Positions 16,199-25,135 of a DNA stretch of 64,000 bases are shown here, one piece after another. The DNA lies in the NCBI RefSeq assembly GCF_016907235.1, contig NZ_JAFBBO010000001.1:558001-622000 (forward strand), in the 5' to 3' direction. Source of the stretch: Oerskovia jenensis (GTDB lineage: Bacteria > Actinomycetota > Actinomycetes > Actinomycetales > Cellulomonadaceae). The notes beneath the pieces are model-generated. The model searched no databases, was not told the DNA's origin, and saw only the letters and a program-made list of their open reading frames with translations. Numbering within the stretch: the stretch's first letter is position 1; every line of letters starts with the position of its first letter. The position numbers were made by a program, and so were the translations under genes.

Positions 16199-17043
16199 CG
16201 CGTCGCCCAGAACACCACCGCAGCGCTCGCCGCGACGTTGAGCGAGTCCACTCCCCCGGCCATCGGGATCTTCACGACGTGGTCGACGGCCGCGAGCGTC
16301 GAGCGGTGCAGCCCGTGCCCCTCGGTCCCGAACACGAAGGCCGACTTCTCGTCGCCCCGCGCGACGTACTCGTCGAGGGTCAGCGAGTCGTCCGACAGCG
16401 CGAGCGCCGCGACGGTGAACCCGTGCTCGCGCAGCTCCTCGACGCCGCCCGGCCACGACTCGAGCCGCGTCCACGGCACCTGGAAAACGGTCCCCATCGA
16501 GACGCGGACGCTGCGCCGGTACAGCGGGTCCGAGCACCGCGGCGACACGAGCACCGCGTCCACCCCGAGCCCGGCCGCCCCGCGGAAGATCGCGCCGACG
16601 TTCGTGTGGTCGACGATGTCCTCCAGCACCGCCACGCGCCGCGCACCCTGTCCGTCGCGAGCGGTCGTGAGCAGCTCGTGCACGCTCGGCAGGACCGGCC
16701 GGTGCATCGCGGACAGCGCGCCGCGGTGCAGGTTGAACCCGGTGATCGACTCCAGGACGGCCGGTTCGGCGATGTACACGGGCACGGGTTCCCCGGTCCC
16801 GCCCGGCCCGTCGTCCAGCCCGACGGCGGAGATCGCCTCCTCGAGCCCGGGGAGCCACTTCTCCGCCATGAGGAAGGAGCGTGGCCGGTGCCCTGCCGCG
16901 AGCGCCCGGTGGATCACCGTGGTGCTCTCCGCGATGTACATGCCCTTCTCCGGCTCGTTCTTCGAGCGGAGCTCGACGTCCGTGAGGTTCGTGTAGTCGG
17001 CGAGGCGCGGGTCGGCGGGGTCGGTCACGTGGATGATCTGCAC
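16195..17043 (-). CDS. TrmH/SpoU-family RNA 2'-O-methyltransferase
   Basis: 282 residues. N-terminal RNA-binding segment (LRSKNEPEKGMYIAEST) and a C-terminal SPOUT knot domain with the three family motifs: DHTNVGAIFRGAAGLGVDAVL, FGTEGHGL and IPMAGGVDSLNVAASAAV. Uses S-adenosylmethionine to methylate rRNA or tRNA ribose; the exact target is not readable. Start is GTG 17043, with GGAGA in place upstream. Downstream partner is a HEAT-repeat protein. Confidence 0.9.
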   Translation of the reverse strand: MQIIHVTDPADPRLADYTNLTDVELRSKNEPEKGMYIAESTTVIHRALAAGHRPRSFLMAEKWLPGLEEAISAVGLDDGPGGTGEPVPVYIAEPAVLESITGFNLHRGALSAMHRPVLPSVHELLTTARDGQGARRVAVLEDIVDHTNVGAIFRGAAGLGVDAVLVSPRCSDPLYRRSVRVSMGTVFQVPWTRLESWPGGVEELREHGFTVAALALSDDSLTLDEYVARGDEKSAFVFGTEGHGLHRSTLAAVDHVVKIPMAGGVDSLNVAASAAVVFWATR

Positions 17044-17096
17044 GCTCAGATTCTCCCGCACCCAGGAAGGCGGCCTGGCATCCCCCCGGTGCCGAA

Positions 17097-17143
17097 CACG
17101 AGGTTGTGGTCGTTCTGACGCCGTTCGCGACCTCAACCTCGTG
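17097..17143. repeat. Inverted repeat at the end of the glycosyltransferase gene
   Basis: Two 16-nt arms (17097-17112 and 17128-17143) pair with one mismatch over a 15-nt loop. The stop codon of the glycosyltransferase frame (17133) lies in the second arm. Could serve as its terminator. Confidence 0.6.
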
Positions 17144-18371
17144 GTCGAGCGCGCGGAACCTCCCAGGCCACGCCCCCACCCAGATGCTGCTCGTTGTCGC
17201 CAGCTGACGCACCGAGGCGACAACGAGCAGCATCTCGCGGGGCCGACGGCGCCGCTCGCCCGAACACGACGCGCCGCTGCACCTCGTAGCTCGTCGCGAA
17301 GAGGAGTACCTCGGTCATGACCTTGGCCGGCAGCAGCGCGAGTCCCAGCCCCGTCAGCCCCCGGAGCACCCCGTACCCGGCGGCCAGCAGCGCGACCGCG
17401 AGCGCCGCGTACCGCAGCGCGGCCCGCCACCCGGGTCCGGGCCCGTGCACGTGCCCGTCCGCGAGCCCGTCCGCACGAGCACCCGACCCCGAGCTCGCCC
17501 GGCCGCCCACAGCACCCGCACCAGCACCAGCACCCGCACCGCCCCCAGTCCCACCACCAAACACCCGCCGGTTCACCAGGAAGTTCACGGCCCCGCTGAC
17601 CCCGCGCGCCCCGACGACCGACAGCAGCAGCGACCCCGTCACCGCGTCGAGCACGAGCAGCGCCGCGGTGTCGATCCCGAAGGCCAGCAGCGACGACAGC
17701 GAGAACGCGAGCAGCGGCGCGTAGATGCGCGCAGAGTCGGCGAGCGGCCGGAAGTGCGAGGACGCGTTGTCGTCGAGGTAGATCGTCTCGATCCCGACCT
17801 CGACGACGGAATGCCCCTCGCGCGCCGCGGCGAGCAGCACGTTGAGCTCGAACTCGTAGCGGTCCCCGCGCACGGCGAGCAGCCAGGTGATCATCGAGGC
17901 GGGGTACCCGCGCAGCCCGGTCTGCGTGTCCTGGACCCGCAGACCGGTCGCGGCCTTGAACAGCCACCGGGTCACGGTGTTGCCGACCCGGCTGCGCGGC
18001 GGCACGTCCCCCGTGAACGCCCGGGCGCCGAGCACCACGGCCGCACCTCCGGCGCGCACCCGCTCCCCGACCTGCAGGACGTCGGCGGCGGCGTGCTGCC
18101 CGTCGGCGTCGGCGCACACCACGTCCTGGCCGGGCCAGCGTCGGGCGACCTCGGCGAGCCCGCGCCGCAGCGCCGCCCCCTTGCCACGGTTCTCGGAGAA
18201 CCCGACGACGACCGCCCCGAGGTGAGCGACGTCGTCGAGCACGGGGCGGGAGCCCGGCCCGCTGCCGTCGTCGACCACGACGATCCCCCGCACCTCCCCG
18301 GTCGCGCGCAGCGCGGCGACCAGGCGGACGAGCGCCGTGCCCGGCTCGTAGGCCGGGATCAGCACGATCAC
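17133..18371 (-). CDS. GT2 glycosyltransferase fused to a GtrA-like membrane domain
   Basis: 412 residues. Residues 1-220 are a family 2 glycosyltransferase of the dolichyl/polyprenyl-phosphate sugar type: LIPAYEPG, VVDDGS, ENRGKGAALRRG, ADADGQH and the QTGLRGYP acceptor motif. After it come four hydrophobic helices of the GtrA family, split by a Gly/Ala-rich low-complexity insert (GGGTGGGAGAGAGAGA) of about 45 residues. It should transfer a sugar from a nucleotide sugar to a polyprenyl phosphate and help flip it. The last 30 residues lie over a strong inverted repeat and look non-functional. Lies 6 nt behind the phosphodiester glycosidase gene. Confidence 0.85.
   Translation of the reverse strand: MIVLIPAYEPGTALVRLVAALRATGEVRGIVVVDDGSGPGSRPVLDDVAHLGAVVVGFSENRGKGAALRRGLAEVARRWPGQDVVCADADGQHAAADVLQVGERVRAGGAAVVLGARAFTGDVPPRSRVGNTVTRWLFKAATGLRVQDTQTGLRGYPASMITWLLAVRGDRYEFELNVLLAAAREGHSVVEVGIETIYLDDNASSHFRPLADSARIYAPLLAFSLSSLLAFGIDTAALLVLDAVTGSLLLSVVGARGVSGAVNFLVNRRVFGGGTGGGAGAGAGAGAVGGRASSGSGARADGLADGHVHGPGPGWRAALRYAALAVALLAAGYGVLRGLTGLGLALLPAKVMTEVLLFATSYEVQRRVVFGRAAPSAPRDAARCRLGASAGDNEQHLGGGVAWEVPRARPRG
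17182..17235. repeat. Perfect 20-bp inverted repeat inside the 3' end of the glycosyltransferase frame
   Basis: Arms 17182-17201 and 17216-17235 are exact reverse complements around a 14-nt loop. Such a stem is far stronger than coding sequence needs. It may be a terminator of an originally shorter gene or a small repeat-type insertion now read through as the last 30 or so codons. Confidence 0.75.
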
Positions 18372-18377
18372 GGCGGC

Positions 18378-19394
18378 TCACTTCCCGACGTACAGGACGT
18401 CGGAGGTGCCGCGCTCGGCGCCGCGGCCGAGGGGGTCGTTGACGAGCTCGCCGTCGTAGTACATGGTCGACGACCCGCCGCCGTCGAGGTTGTACGCGGT
18501 CGTCGCGCCCAGACCCTGCAGGATCTCGGCGAGCCCCGTCATGGTCACGCCGCGGCTGTAGCCCGGGCTGCGCCCGTCGACTACGACGAAGACCAGGTCG
18601 TTCGCGTCGATCACGCCGACCGCGGTGCGGGGCTGCTCGCCCTGGATCGAGTGGTTGCCGACGTTGGTGTCGACCTCGACGCCGTCGATCCCGTCGACGA
18701 CCTCTCCGTCGTCGAGCAGCGCGGGCCCGAACGACAGCGTGTTCCACACGCCCGCGTCCACGAGCTCCTGCGCGGTCGTGGCGGTCTCGTCGTAGACCTC
18801 GACGGTGCCGTCCCGGTAGAACGCGAGCCCCTCGCGCGCGCCCTCGTCGCGGTAGACGACGCCGTTGCGGATCACGATGCCCGTCGAGCGGAAGCCGTAG
18901 TAGTCGCCGTTGATCGCGAGGAGGGCGTCGTTGTCGGCCGCGATGTCGGAGGTCTTCTCGGTGATGTTCTGGCCGAACGCGTTCTGGGCGAAGGCCGAGC
19001 GCAGGTCGGTCGCGTCCCCCAGGACGACGTCCGCGACGTAGTACGTCACGGTGTCCTCGCCCGACCCCTCGACGACCTGCCGCACGCTCACGCTCGTCCC
19101 GTCGGACGAGGTCGAGCCGTCGGCGGAGGCCGCCGTCCCCGACGAGGTACCGGACGAGGTGCCCGACGACGCCCCCTGCGTCCCCGAGTCCGGCACCGAC
19201 GCCTGGCTCGCCTCGTAGGCCGCGACGTCGGCGATCTCGACGTGCTCGACCACGTACCGGTCGAGGGCCCACGCGGTCGCCCCGCCGAGGCTCAGCGTCA
19301 GGGCGAGACCGCCCGCGAGGACCCCTCGTCGGCGGCGGCGCGGGGCAGGCGGGGCGGTGGACGGGGTGCCGGGGTGCTGGTCGTCGGTCGTCAT
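18378..19394 (-). CDS. Secreted phosphodiester glycosidase (NAGPA-like)
   Basis: 338 residues. A Tat/Sec-like leader (PRRRRRGVLAGGLALTLSLGGATAWAL), then a Ser/Thr/Gly-rich linker (SSGTSSGTSSGTAAS) and a domain with LLAINGDYYGF, VVDGRSPGYSRGVTMTGLAEI and YNLDGGGSSTMYYDG, the signature of the phosphodiester glycosidase family. It cleaves sugar-phosphodiester links outside the membrane. Co-directional with the polyprenyl-phosphate glycosyltransferase 6 nt downstream, so both may act on a phosphodiester-linked cell-surface glycan. Start at MTTDDQ, since upstream residues lack coding character. Confidence 0.88.
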   Translation of the reverse strand: MTTDDQHPGTPSTAPPAPRRRRRGVLAGGLALTLSLGGATAWALDRYVVEHVEIADVAAYEASQASVPDSGTQGASSGTSSGTSSGTAASADGSTSSDGTSVSVRQVVEGSGEDTVTYYVADVVLGDATDLRSAFAQNAFGQNITEKTSDIAADNDALLAINGDYYGFRSTGIVIRNGVVYRDEGAREGLAFYRDGTVEVYDETATTAQELVDAGVWNTLSFGPALLDDGEVVDGIDGVEVDTNVGNHSIQGEQPRTAVGVIDANDLVFVVVDGRSPGYSRGVTMTGLAEILQGLGATTAYNLDGGGSSTMYYDGELVNDPLGRGAERGTSDVLYVGK

Positions 19395-19535
19395 GCACCC
19401 AGGTCTACGGAGCGCGCGTGTGCCGGGCGCAGGTGCCGGCTGAGGGGTCGCTGTGAGTGCGTCCTGACAGCGGCACGTGATCGCCGTCACGACGACACGC
19501 TCCCACCGAACTCCCAGGTGAGACGTCGCTCACTC

Positions 19536-19563
19536 TTGCACCCCGGTACGACTAATACATACT
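19536..19563 (+). promoter_or_regulatory. Promoter of the small lipoprotein gene
   Basis: TTGCAC (19536-19541) and CATACT (19558-19563) with a 16-bp spacer, in an AT-richer patch 34 bp before the lipoprotein ATG. A reasonable housekeeping-type promoter. Confidence 0.5.
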
Positions 19564-19596
19564 TTCGGCCCGGTTCCCGCGTGATTTCATGGATGC

Positions 19597-20040
19597 ATGA
19601 AGAAGCAGATGATGGCACTCGCTGCCGTGGGCGCGATCGCGCTCCTGAGCGCGTGCGGTACCGACACCACGACCGACAGCGGCTCGGCCACCGACGAGAC
19701 CCCCGCGGGCGCGACCAACCTCCAGGTGTGCGAGAAGTACTTCGACGGCGCCGAGCTGTCGCTCGCGCAGCGCGTCACGGACGAGCTCGAGTACGACATG
19801 ACGGCCCTCACGCCGGACCAGTCGAACGCGATGCGCAGCACCAACATCCAGCTCGAGGCCATCCTGCGCCTCGCTGGCCCCGAGGACACCAACCTCGTCA
19901 TCAGCAAGATCAAGACCCCGTTCCAGATGGCTGACGACATCGCCGACGAGACGGGCACCTCGATCGACACCACCGGAGTGACCGAGGCCGTGGCCGAGCT
20001 CCAGTCGATCTGCGACACCGCCGGGTACACCGCTTCCTGA
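19597..20040 (+). CDS. Small lipoprotein, unknown function
   Basis: 147 residues. Lipoprotein signal peptide MKKQMMALAAVGAIALLSAC with lipobox LLSAC, so it is anchored outside the membrane. The mature part is acidic and helical, with two cysteines (QVCEKY and QSICDT) that may form a disulfide. No family recognised. A strong hairpin follows and separates it from the convergent ABC exporter. Confidence 0.8.
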   Translation: MKKQMMALAAVGAIALLSACGTDTTTDSGSATDETPAGATNLQVCEKYFDGAELSLAQRVTDELEYDMTALTPDQSNAMRSTNIQLEAILRLAGPEDTNLVISKIKTPFQMADDIADETGTSIDTTGVTEAVAELQSICDTAGYTAS

Positions 20041-20080
20041 CACTCAGCAGCGACCTCGCCCTCATCCCGGGCGAAACCCC

Positions 20081-20117
20081 GAGAGCCGGTACCGCCCAGA
20101 AGGCGGTACCGGCTCTC
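20081..20117. terminator. Bidirectional terminator
   Basis: Perfect 16-bp stem GAGAGCCGGTACCGCC with a 5-nt loop (CAGAA), between the convergent lipoprotein and ABC exporter genes. Confidence 0.85.
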
Positions 20118-20139
20118 GTCGTTCACGGGGAGGCCTGCG

Positions 20140-22278
20140 TCAGCGGGTCATCTCCCCCTCGGCGACCTCCTCGACCGCCGCGGCCGCGAACTGGCTCTCG
20201 TAGAGCCGCGCGTACGCGCCGCCCTTCTCGATGAGCACCTCGTGGTTGCCCATCTCCACGATCGCGCCGTCCTCCATGACGAGGATGACGTCGGCGTCGC
20301 GGATCGTCGACAACCGGTGCGCGATGACGAACGACGTCCGCCCGGCACGCAGCGCGTTCATGGCCTGCTGCACGAGCACCTCGGTGCGGGTGTCGACCGA
20401 GCTGGTGGCCTCGTCGAGGATGAGGATGGCCGGGTCGGCGAGGAACGCGCGCGCGATGGTCAGGAGCTGCTTCTCCCCCGCGCTCACGCCCGAGCCCTCG
20501 TCGTCGATCACGGTCGCGTACCCGTCGGGCAGCGTGCGCACGAACGGGTCCACGTGCGTGGCCCGCGTCGCCTCGAGGAACTGCTCCTCGGTGACCTCGA
20601 CGCCGTCGGGCACGCCGTACCGCAGGTTCTCCTCGATGGTCCCCTTGAAGAGCCAGGTGTCCTGGAGCACCATCCCGATGTTGGACCGCAGCCCGTCGCG
20701 GCTCATGGTCCGGGTGTCGACGCCGTCGAGCGTGATGCGCCCGCCGTCGACCTCGTAGAACCGCATGATGAGGTTCACGAGCGTCGTCTTGCCCGCCCCC
20801 GTGGGCCCGACGATGGCGACCGTCTGGCCGGGCTCGGCGACGATCGACAGGTCGTCGATGAGCGGACGGTCGGGCACGTAGCGGAACGAGACGTCCTCGA
20901 ACGCGACCCTGCCCTGCACGTCGGTGACCACGGCCGCGGGCGACGGGTCCGGGGACTCCTCCTCGGCGTCGAGCAGCTCGAACACGCGCTCCGCGGAGGC
21001 GACGCCCGACTGCAGCAGGTTCATCATCGACGCGATCTGGGTGATCGGCTGCGTGAACTGGCGCGAGTACTGGATGAACGCCTGGACGTCGCCGAGCGAG
21101 AGCTGGCCGGACGCGACCCGCAGGCCACCGACGACCGCCACGATCACGTAGTTGAGGTTCGCGACGAAGCCCATCGCGGGCTGGATGATCCCGGAGATGA
21201 ACTGCGCCTTGAAGCTCGCCTCGTACAGCTCGGCGTTCTCGTCGGTGAACGTGTCGACGGCCGTCTGCTGGTGCCCGTAGACCTTGACGAGCGCGTGGCC
21301 CGTGTACATCTCCTCGACGTGCGCGTTGAGGCGCCCGGTCGCGGCCCACTGCTTGATGAACTGGGGCTGCGAGCGCTTGGCGATCAGCGCGGTCACGACC
21401 ACCGACAGGGGCACCGTCACGAGGGCGATGACCGCGAGCAGCGGCGAGATCCAGAACATCATGGCGAGCACGCCGACCACGGTCAGGACCGACGTGACGA
21501 GCTGAGAGAGCGTCTGCTGGAGCGTCTGGGCGACGTTGTCGATGTCGTTGGTGACGCGGCTGAGCACCTCGCCCTTCTTCTGCCGGTCGAAGTACGACAG
21601 CGGCAGCCGGCCCAGCTTGGCCTCGACCTCGGCGCGCAGGCGACGCACGGTGCGCTGCACGACCGACGTCGTCACGCGGCCCTGGATCCAGCCGAAGAAG
21701 AACGAGCCGATGTAGATCGCGAGGACCCACAGCAGGATGACGCGCAGCGCGGTGAAGTCGATGCCCTGCCCGGGCACGACGTCCATGGCCGCGAGCATGT
21801 CGGCCTGCGTGTCCTGCCCCGTGGCGCGCAGGTTGTCGACGGCCTGCGCCTTGGTGATGTCCGCGGGCATCTGCGAGCCGATCACGCCCGCGAAGATGAC
21901 GTTGGTGCCGTTGCCGAGCAGCTTGGGGCCCAGCACGGCGAGCGTCACGGACAGGACCGACAGGACCGTGATGGCCACGACCGCGAGCCGCTCGACCCGC
22001 AGGTAGCCCGCGAAGCGCTTGAGCGAGCCGGTGAAGTTCATGGCCTTCTCGGTCGGCATGCCCATGCCGCCCATGGGGCCGTGGCCGCCGCCCTGGGGTC
22101 GCCCCTTGAGACGGGTCGTGGACAGGTCGGGCTTCTCACCCTCGCCGCCGGTCGCGTCCTGGGGGGCAGGGGCGTCGTGCGGCACTGCCGCGTCCTGCAC
22201 GCCGCCCGACGGCGTCACGTGCGGCCCGGCGTTCTTGTCGCCCGGGTTGTCGCTCGGGCGGGGGGTCTGGGTGCTCAT
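20140..22278 (-). CDS. ABC exporter half-transporter, second subunit
   Basis: 712 residues: about 110 disordered Pro/Gly/Asp-rich residues, a six-helix membrane domain (about 120-420) and an ATPase with GPTGAGKTTL (Walker A), SAGEKQLLTIAR (degenerate-looking signature starting GSGVSAGEKQ) and LILDEATSS (Walker B). With the upstream gene it forms a heterodimeric multidrug-type exporter (BmrCD/TM287-288 kind). The signature here is SAGEK rather than SGGQ. ATG overlaps the partner's stop (ATGA). Controlled, by position, by the TetR gene upstream. Confidence 0.92.
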   Translation of the reverse strand: MSTQTPRPSDNPGDKNAGPHVTPSGGVQDAAVPHDAPAPQDATGGEGEKPDLSTTRLKGRPQGGGHGPMGGMGMPTEKAMNFTGSLKRFAGYLRVERLAVVAITVLSVLSVTLAVLGPKLLGNGTNVIFAGVIGSQMPADITKAQAVDNLRATGQDTQADMLAAMDVVPGQGIDFTALRVILLWVLAIYIGSFFFGWIQGRVTTSVVQRTVRRLRAEVEAKLGRLPLSYFDRQKKGEVLSRVTNDIDNVAQTLQQTLSQLVTSVLTVVGVLAMMFWISPLLAVIALVTVPLSVVVTALIAKRSQPQFIKQWAATGRLNAHVEEMYTGHALVKVYGHQQTAVDTFTDENAELYEASFKAQFISGIIQPAMGFVANLNYVIVAVVGGLRVASGQLSLGDVQAFIQYSRQFTQPITQIASMMNLLQSGVASAERVFELLDAEEESPDPSPAAVVTDVQGRVAFEDVSFRYVPDRPLIDDLSIVAEPGQTVAIVGPTGAGKTTLVNLIMRFYEVDGGRITLDGVDTRTMSRDGLRSNIGMVLQDTWLFKGTIEENLRYGVPDGVEVTEEQFLEATRATHVDPFVRTLPDGYATVIDDEGSGVSAGEKQLLTIARAFLADPAILILDEATSSVDTRTEVLVQQAMNALRAGRTSFVIAHRLSTIRDADVILVMEDGAIVEMGNHEVLIEKGGAYARLYESQFAAAAVEEVAEGEMTR

Positions 22279-24014
22279 GCTGCCTCCTGCGCCGAGAGCT
22301 GCGAGTACACGATCTCCTGGTACGTCTCGCACGTCTCCAGGAGCTCGTCGTGGGTGCCGGTGCCGACGATGCGGCCGTGGTCGAGCACGACGATCTGCTC
22401 GGCGTGCCGGATGGTCGCGACGCGCTGGGCGACGAGCAGGACCGTGGCCTCACGCGTCCGCGGGGCGAGCGCGAGCCGCAGGGCCGCGTCGGTCGCGTAG
22501 TCGAGGGCCGAGAACGAGTCGTCGAACAGGTAGACGCTGGGCTTGCGCACGATCGCGCGGGCGATCGCGAGCCGCTGGCGCTGGCCGCCGGAGAAGTTGG
22601 TGCCGCCCTGCGCGACGGGGGCGTCGAGCTGCCCGTCGAGCTGCTCGACGAACTCGCGCGCCTGCGCGACCTCGAGCGCCTCCCACACCTCCTCGTCGGT
22701 CGCGTCCTCCTTGCCGTAGCGGACGTTGTCCGCGACGGTCCCGGAGAACAGGTACGCCTTCTGGGGCACGTAGCCGATCATCGACCACAGGTCCTGGAGC
22801 GAGACGTCGCGGACGTCGGTGCCGTCGATCCGCACGGACCCGGCGGTCGCGTCGAAGAGCCGAGGGACGAGCTGGAGCAGCGTCGTCTTGCCCGAGCCCG
22901 TGGACCCGATGATCGCGGTCGTCCCGCCCGGTCGGGCCGTGAACGTGAGGTCGTGGAGCACGGGGTCCTCGGCGCCGGGGTAGCGGAAGTCGACGTCGGA
23001 GAACGTGATCGTCCCGGTGCGCTCGGCCCGGGCGGCCAGGCGCACGGGCGTCCGGGGCTCGACGACGGTCGTCTCGGTGTCGAGGACCTCGCCGATGCGC
23101 TCGGCCGAGACCGCGGCACGCGGGACCATCATGAAGATCATGGTCGACATCATCACGGCCATGAGGATGTACATGATGTAGCTGAGGAACGCGGTCAGGG
23201 CCCCGATCTGCATGCCGTTCTCGACCCGGTACGCGCCGAACCACAGGACGGCGACGCTCGTCGCGTTCATGACGAGCATGACGGTCGGGAACATGAGCGC
23301 CATGAGCTTGCCCACGCGCAGCGACGTGTCGTAGAGCCGGTCGTTCGCGACGGCGAACCGCTCCTCCTCGCGGCGCTCGCGCACGAACGCCCGGATGACG
23401 CGGATGCCGGAGATCTGCTCGCGCAGCACGCCGTTGATCGCGTCGATGCGCTTCTGCATCTTGCGGAAGTACGGAACCATGCGCGAGACGATCAGCCCGA
23501 CCACGATCCCGAGGACGGGCACGACGACGAGCAGCAGCCCGGAGAGCTCGACGTCCTCCTGGAGCGCCATGATGACGCCACCCACGAGCATGATGGGCGC
23601 CATGACCATGATGGTGAAGGCCATGAGCACGACCATCTGGACCTGCTGGACGTCGTTCGTGGTGCGCGTGATGAGCGACGGGGCGCCGAGCACGCCCATC
23701 TCCTGCGCGGAGAAGGACTGGACGCGCGTGAAGAGCCCGCCCCGCACGTCGCGTCCGAACGACATGGCGACCTTGGCGCCGAAGTACACCGCGACGATCG
23801 CGCAGATCACCTGGCCGAGGCTGATGACGAGCATGACCCCGCCCGTGCGCATGATGTAGGCGGTGTCCCCCTGCGTGACGCCCTTGTCGATGATGTCGGC
23901 GTTGAGGCTGGGGAGGTAGAGCGTGGCAATGGTCTGCACGAGCTGGAGCACGAGCAGGATCACGATGGGCGTCCGATAGGGACGCAGGTACGTCCTCAGT
24001 AGACGAAGGAGCAT
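22275..24014 (-). CDS. ABC exporter half-transporter, first subunit
   Basis: 579 residues: six membrane helices, then an ATPase domain with GSTGSGKTTLLQ (Walker A), NFSGGQRQRLAIAR (signature) and YLFDDSFSALD (Walker B). The Walker B ends in Asp-Asp rather than Asp-Glu, marking a degenerate catalytic site typical of one half of heterodimeric exporters. The start is MLLRLLRTYL; the open frame before it lacks coding character. TetR gene lies 150 bp upstream on the same strand. Confidence 0.93.
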   Translation of the reverse strand: MLLRLLRTYLRPYRTPIVILLVLQLVQTIATLYLPSLNADIIDKGVTQGDTAYIMRTGGVMLVISLGQVICAIVAVYFGAKVAMSFGRDVRGGLFTRVQSFSAQEMGVLGAPSLITRTTNDVQQVQMVVLMAFTIMVMAPIMLVGGVIMALQEDVELSGLLLVVVPVLGIVVGLIVSRMVPYFRKMQKRIDAINGVLREQISGIRVIRAFVRERREEERFAVANDRLYDTSLRVGKLMALMFPTVMLVMNATSVAVLWFGAYRVENGMQIGALTAFLSYIMYILMAVMMSTMIFMMVPRAAVSAERIGEVLDTETTVVEPRTPVRLAARAERTGTITFSDVDFRYPGAEDPVLHDLTFTARPGGTTAIIGSTGSGKTTLLQLVPRLFDATAGSVRIDGTDVRDVSLQDLWSMIGYVPQKAYLFSGTVADNVRYGKEDATDEEVWEALEVAQAREFVEQLDGQLDAPVAQGGTNFSGGQRQRLAIARAIVRKPSVYLFDDSFSALDYATDAALRLALAPRTREATVLLVAQRVATIRHAEQIVVLDHGRIVGTGTHDELLETCETYQEIVYSQLSAQEAA

Positions 24015-24165
24015 GTGGGGGGTCCTGTCAGGGTGGGAGCGAGAGGAGGACGGGGATCTCGACGGTGCCCGACGGCGGAGCGCGCGTCGAGCGTTTTCGG
24101 TGACCTCGCCGACCGGTCCAAGCATGCGTCGCCGGGGCGACGTCCGCGAGGGCGAGGCGGCGGCG

Positions 24166-24882
24166 TCAGGCGAGCGACGCCGTCGGGACGGGGACTGCGG
24201 GCGGGCCGTTCGCCCGGCACGGGTCGTCGAGGACGCCGTGCAGGAAGACGTCGACGATCTGGGTCGGGTCGAGCGGTCCGCCCTGCGACATCATGGGGCT
24301 CGCGTGGCCGTGCACCAGGAAGAAGAACACGCTCGCCGCGACGCGCGGCTCGGTGCGCAGCTCGGTGGCGAAGGGCGCGATGCGCGCCTCGATCGCGCCG
24401 ACGATGTCCTGGACGGCGGACATCCGCGCGTCGCGGTGCGTGTCCGGTCCGTGGTCGCCGTGGCGCTGGTCGGCCCCGCTCCCCGGCCCACCGGGCCGGC
24501 CGTGCAGTGCGCCGCTCCCCGGTCGGTCCCCCATGACCTGGTGGGCGACCTGGACGATCCTCGCCGTCGCGCGTTGGCTCTCCTGGATGAGGTCCGCCAG
24601 GGCGACGAGCGTCGTCTCGAGAGCGCCGTGCTCCGGGAGGCCCTGGATCGCCCGGACCAGGGGTGCGGGGTCGAGGGCCGCGACCAGGGCCGCGTGGATG
24701 AGCTCGTCCTTGTCCTCGAAGGCGCGGAACAAGGTCCCCTCGGCGACGTTCGCGGCCTGGGCGATCTGGCGGGTCGTCACGGCGGCGCCGTAGCGCGCGA
24801 GCAGCGGGACGGTCGCGGTGGCGATCGCCGCGCGACGGTCGTCACGGCTCATGGGTCGGGCGCGGCCCGAGGAGGTGGTCAC
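24166..24882 (-). CDS. TetR-family repressor of the ABC exporter
   Basis: 238 residues from GTG 24882 (an ATG at 24852 is also possible). Helix-turn-helix TTRQIAQAANVAEGTLFRAFEDKDELI near residues 45-70, then a ligand-binding helical domain with a Gly/His-rich loop. A 16-bp palindrome lies 16 bp before the start, so the gene probably represses itself and the exporter genes downstream; the ligand may be an exported drug. A GTG at 24912 would put the operator inside the gene and is rejected. Confidence 0.85.
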   Translation of the reverse strand: MTTSSGRARPMSRDDRRAAIATATVPLLARYGAAVTTRQIAQAANVAEGTLFRAFEDKDELIHAALVAALDPAPLVRAIQGLPEHGALETTLVALADLIQESQRATARIVQVAHQVMGDRPGSGALHGRPGGPGSGADQRHGDHGPDTHRDARMSAVQDIVGAIEARIAPFATELRTEPRVAASVFFFLVHGHASPMMSQGGPLDPTQIVDVFLHGVLDDPCRANGPPAVPVPTASLA

Positions 24883-24898
24883 GTCTCCGACCCTAAGT

Positions 24899-24914
24899 GA
24901 GTGAGCACTCACTC
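24899..24914. promoter_or_regulatory. TetR-type operator
   Basis: GAGTGAG-CA-CTCACTC, 7-bp arms, directly upstream of the TetR gene. This is a common operator form for actinobacterial TetR regulators. Confidence 0.65.
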
Positions 24915-25056
24915 GTCAAGGTTGCCCGGCGCAACTGCGTCGTGCTCGCGCCGAACCGAGGGGCCGCACCCGAGGCGGGTCAGGCATGTGGCTCCGGCCA
25001 CCTGACCGACGGGACCGCCGTGTGGGACCGGCGCGCGGAACCTGCGCCCGCGAACG

Positions 25057-25090
25057 CCGGAGGGGCGCCGCTCGCGCGACGCCCCTCCGG
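25057..25090 (-). terminator. Terminator after the SPFH gene
   Basis: Perfect 11-bp stem CCGGAGGGGCG / CGCCCCTCCGG with a 12-nt loop, 45 bp past the SPFH stop. Confidence 0.65.
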
Positions 25091-25135
25091 GTAGCGATGC
25101 TCTCTCGTGCCTCGTGCGGCACACGTCGGTCGACG

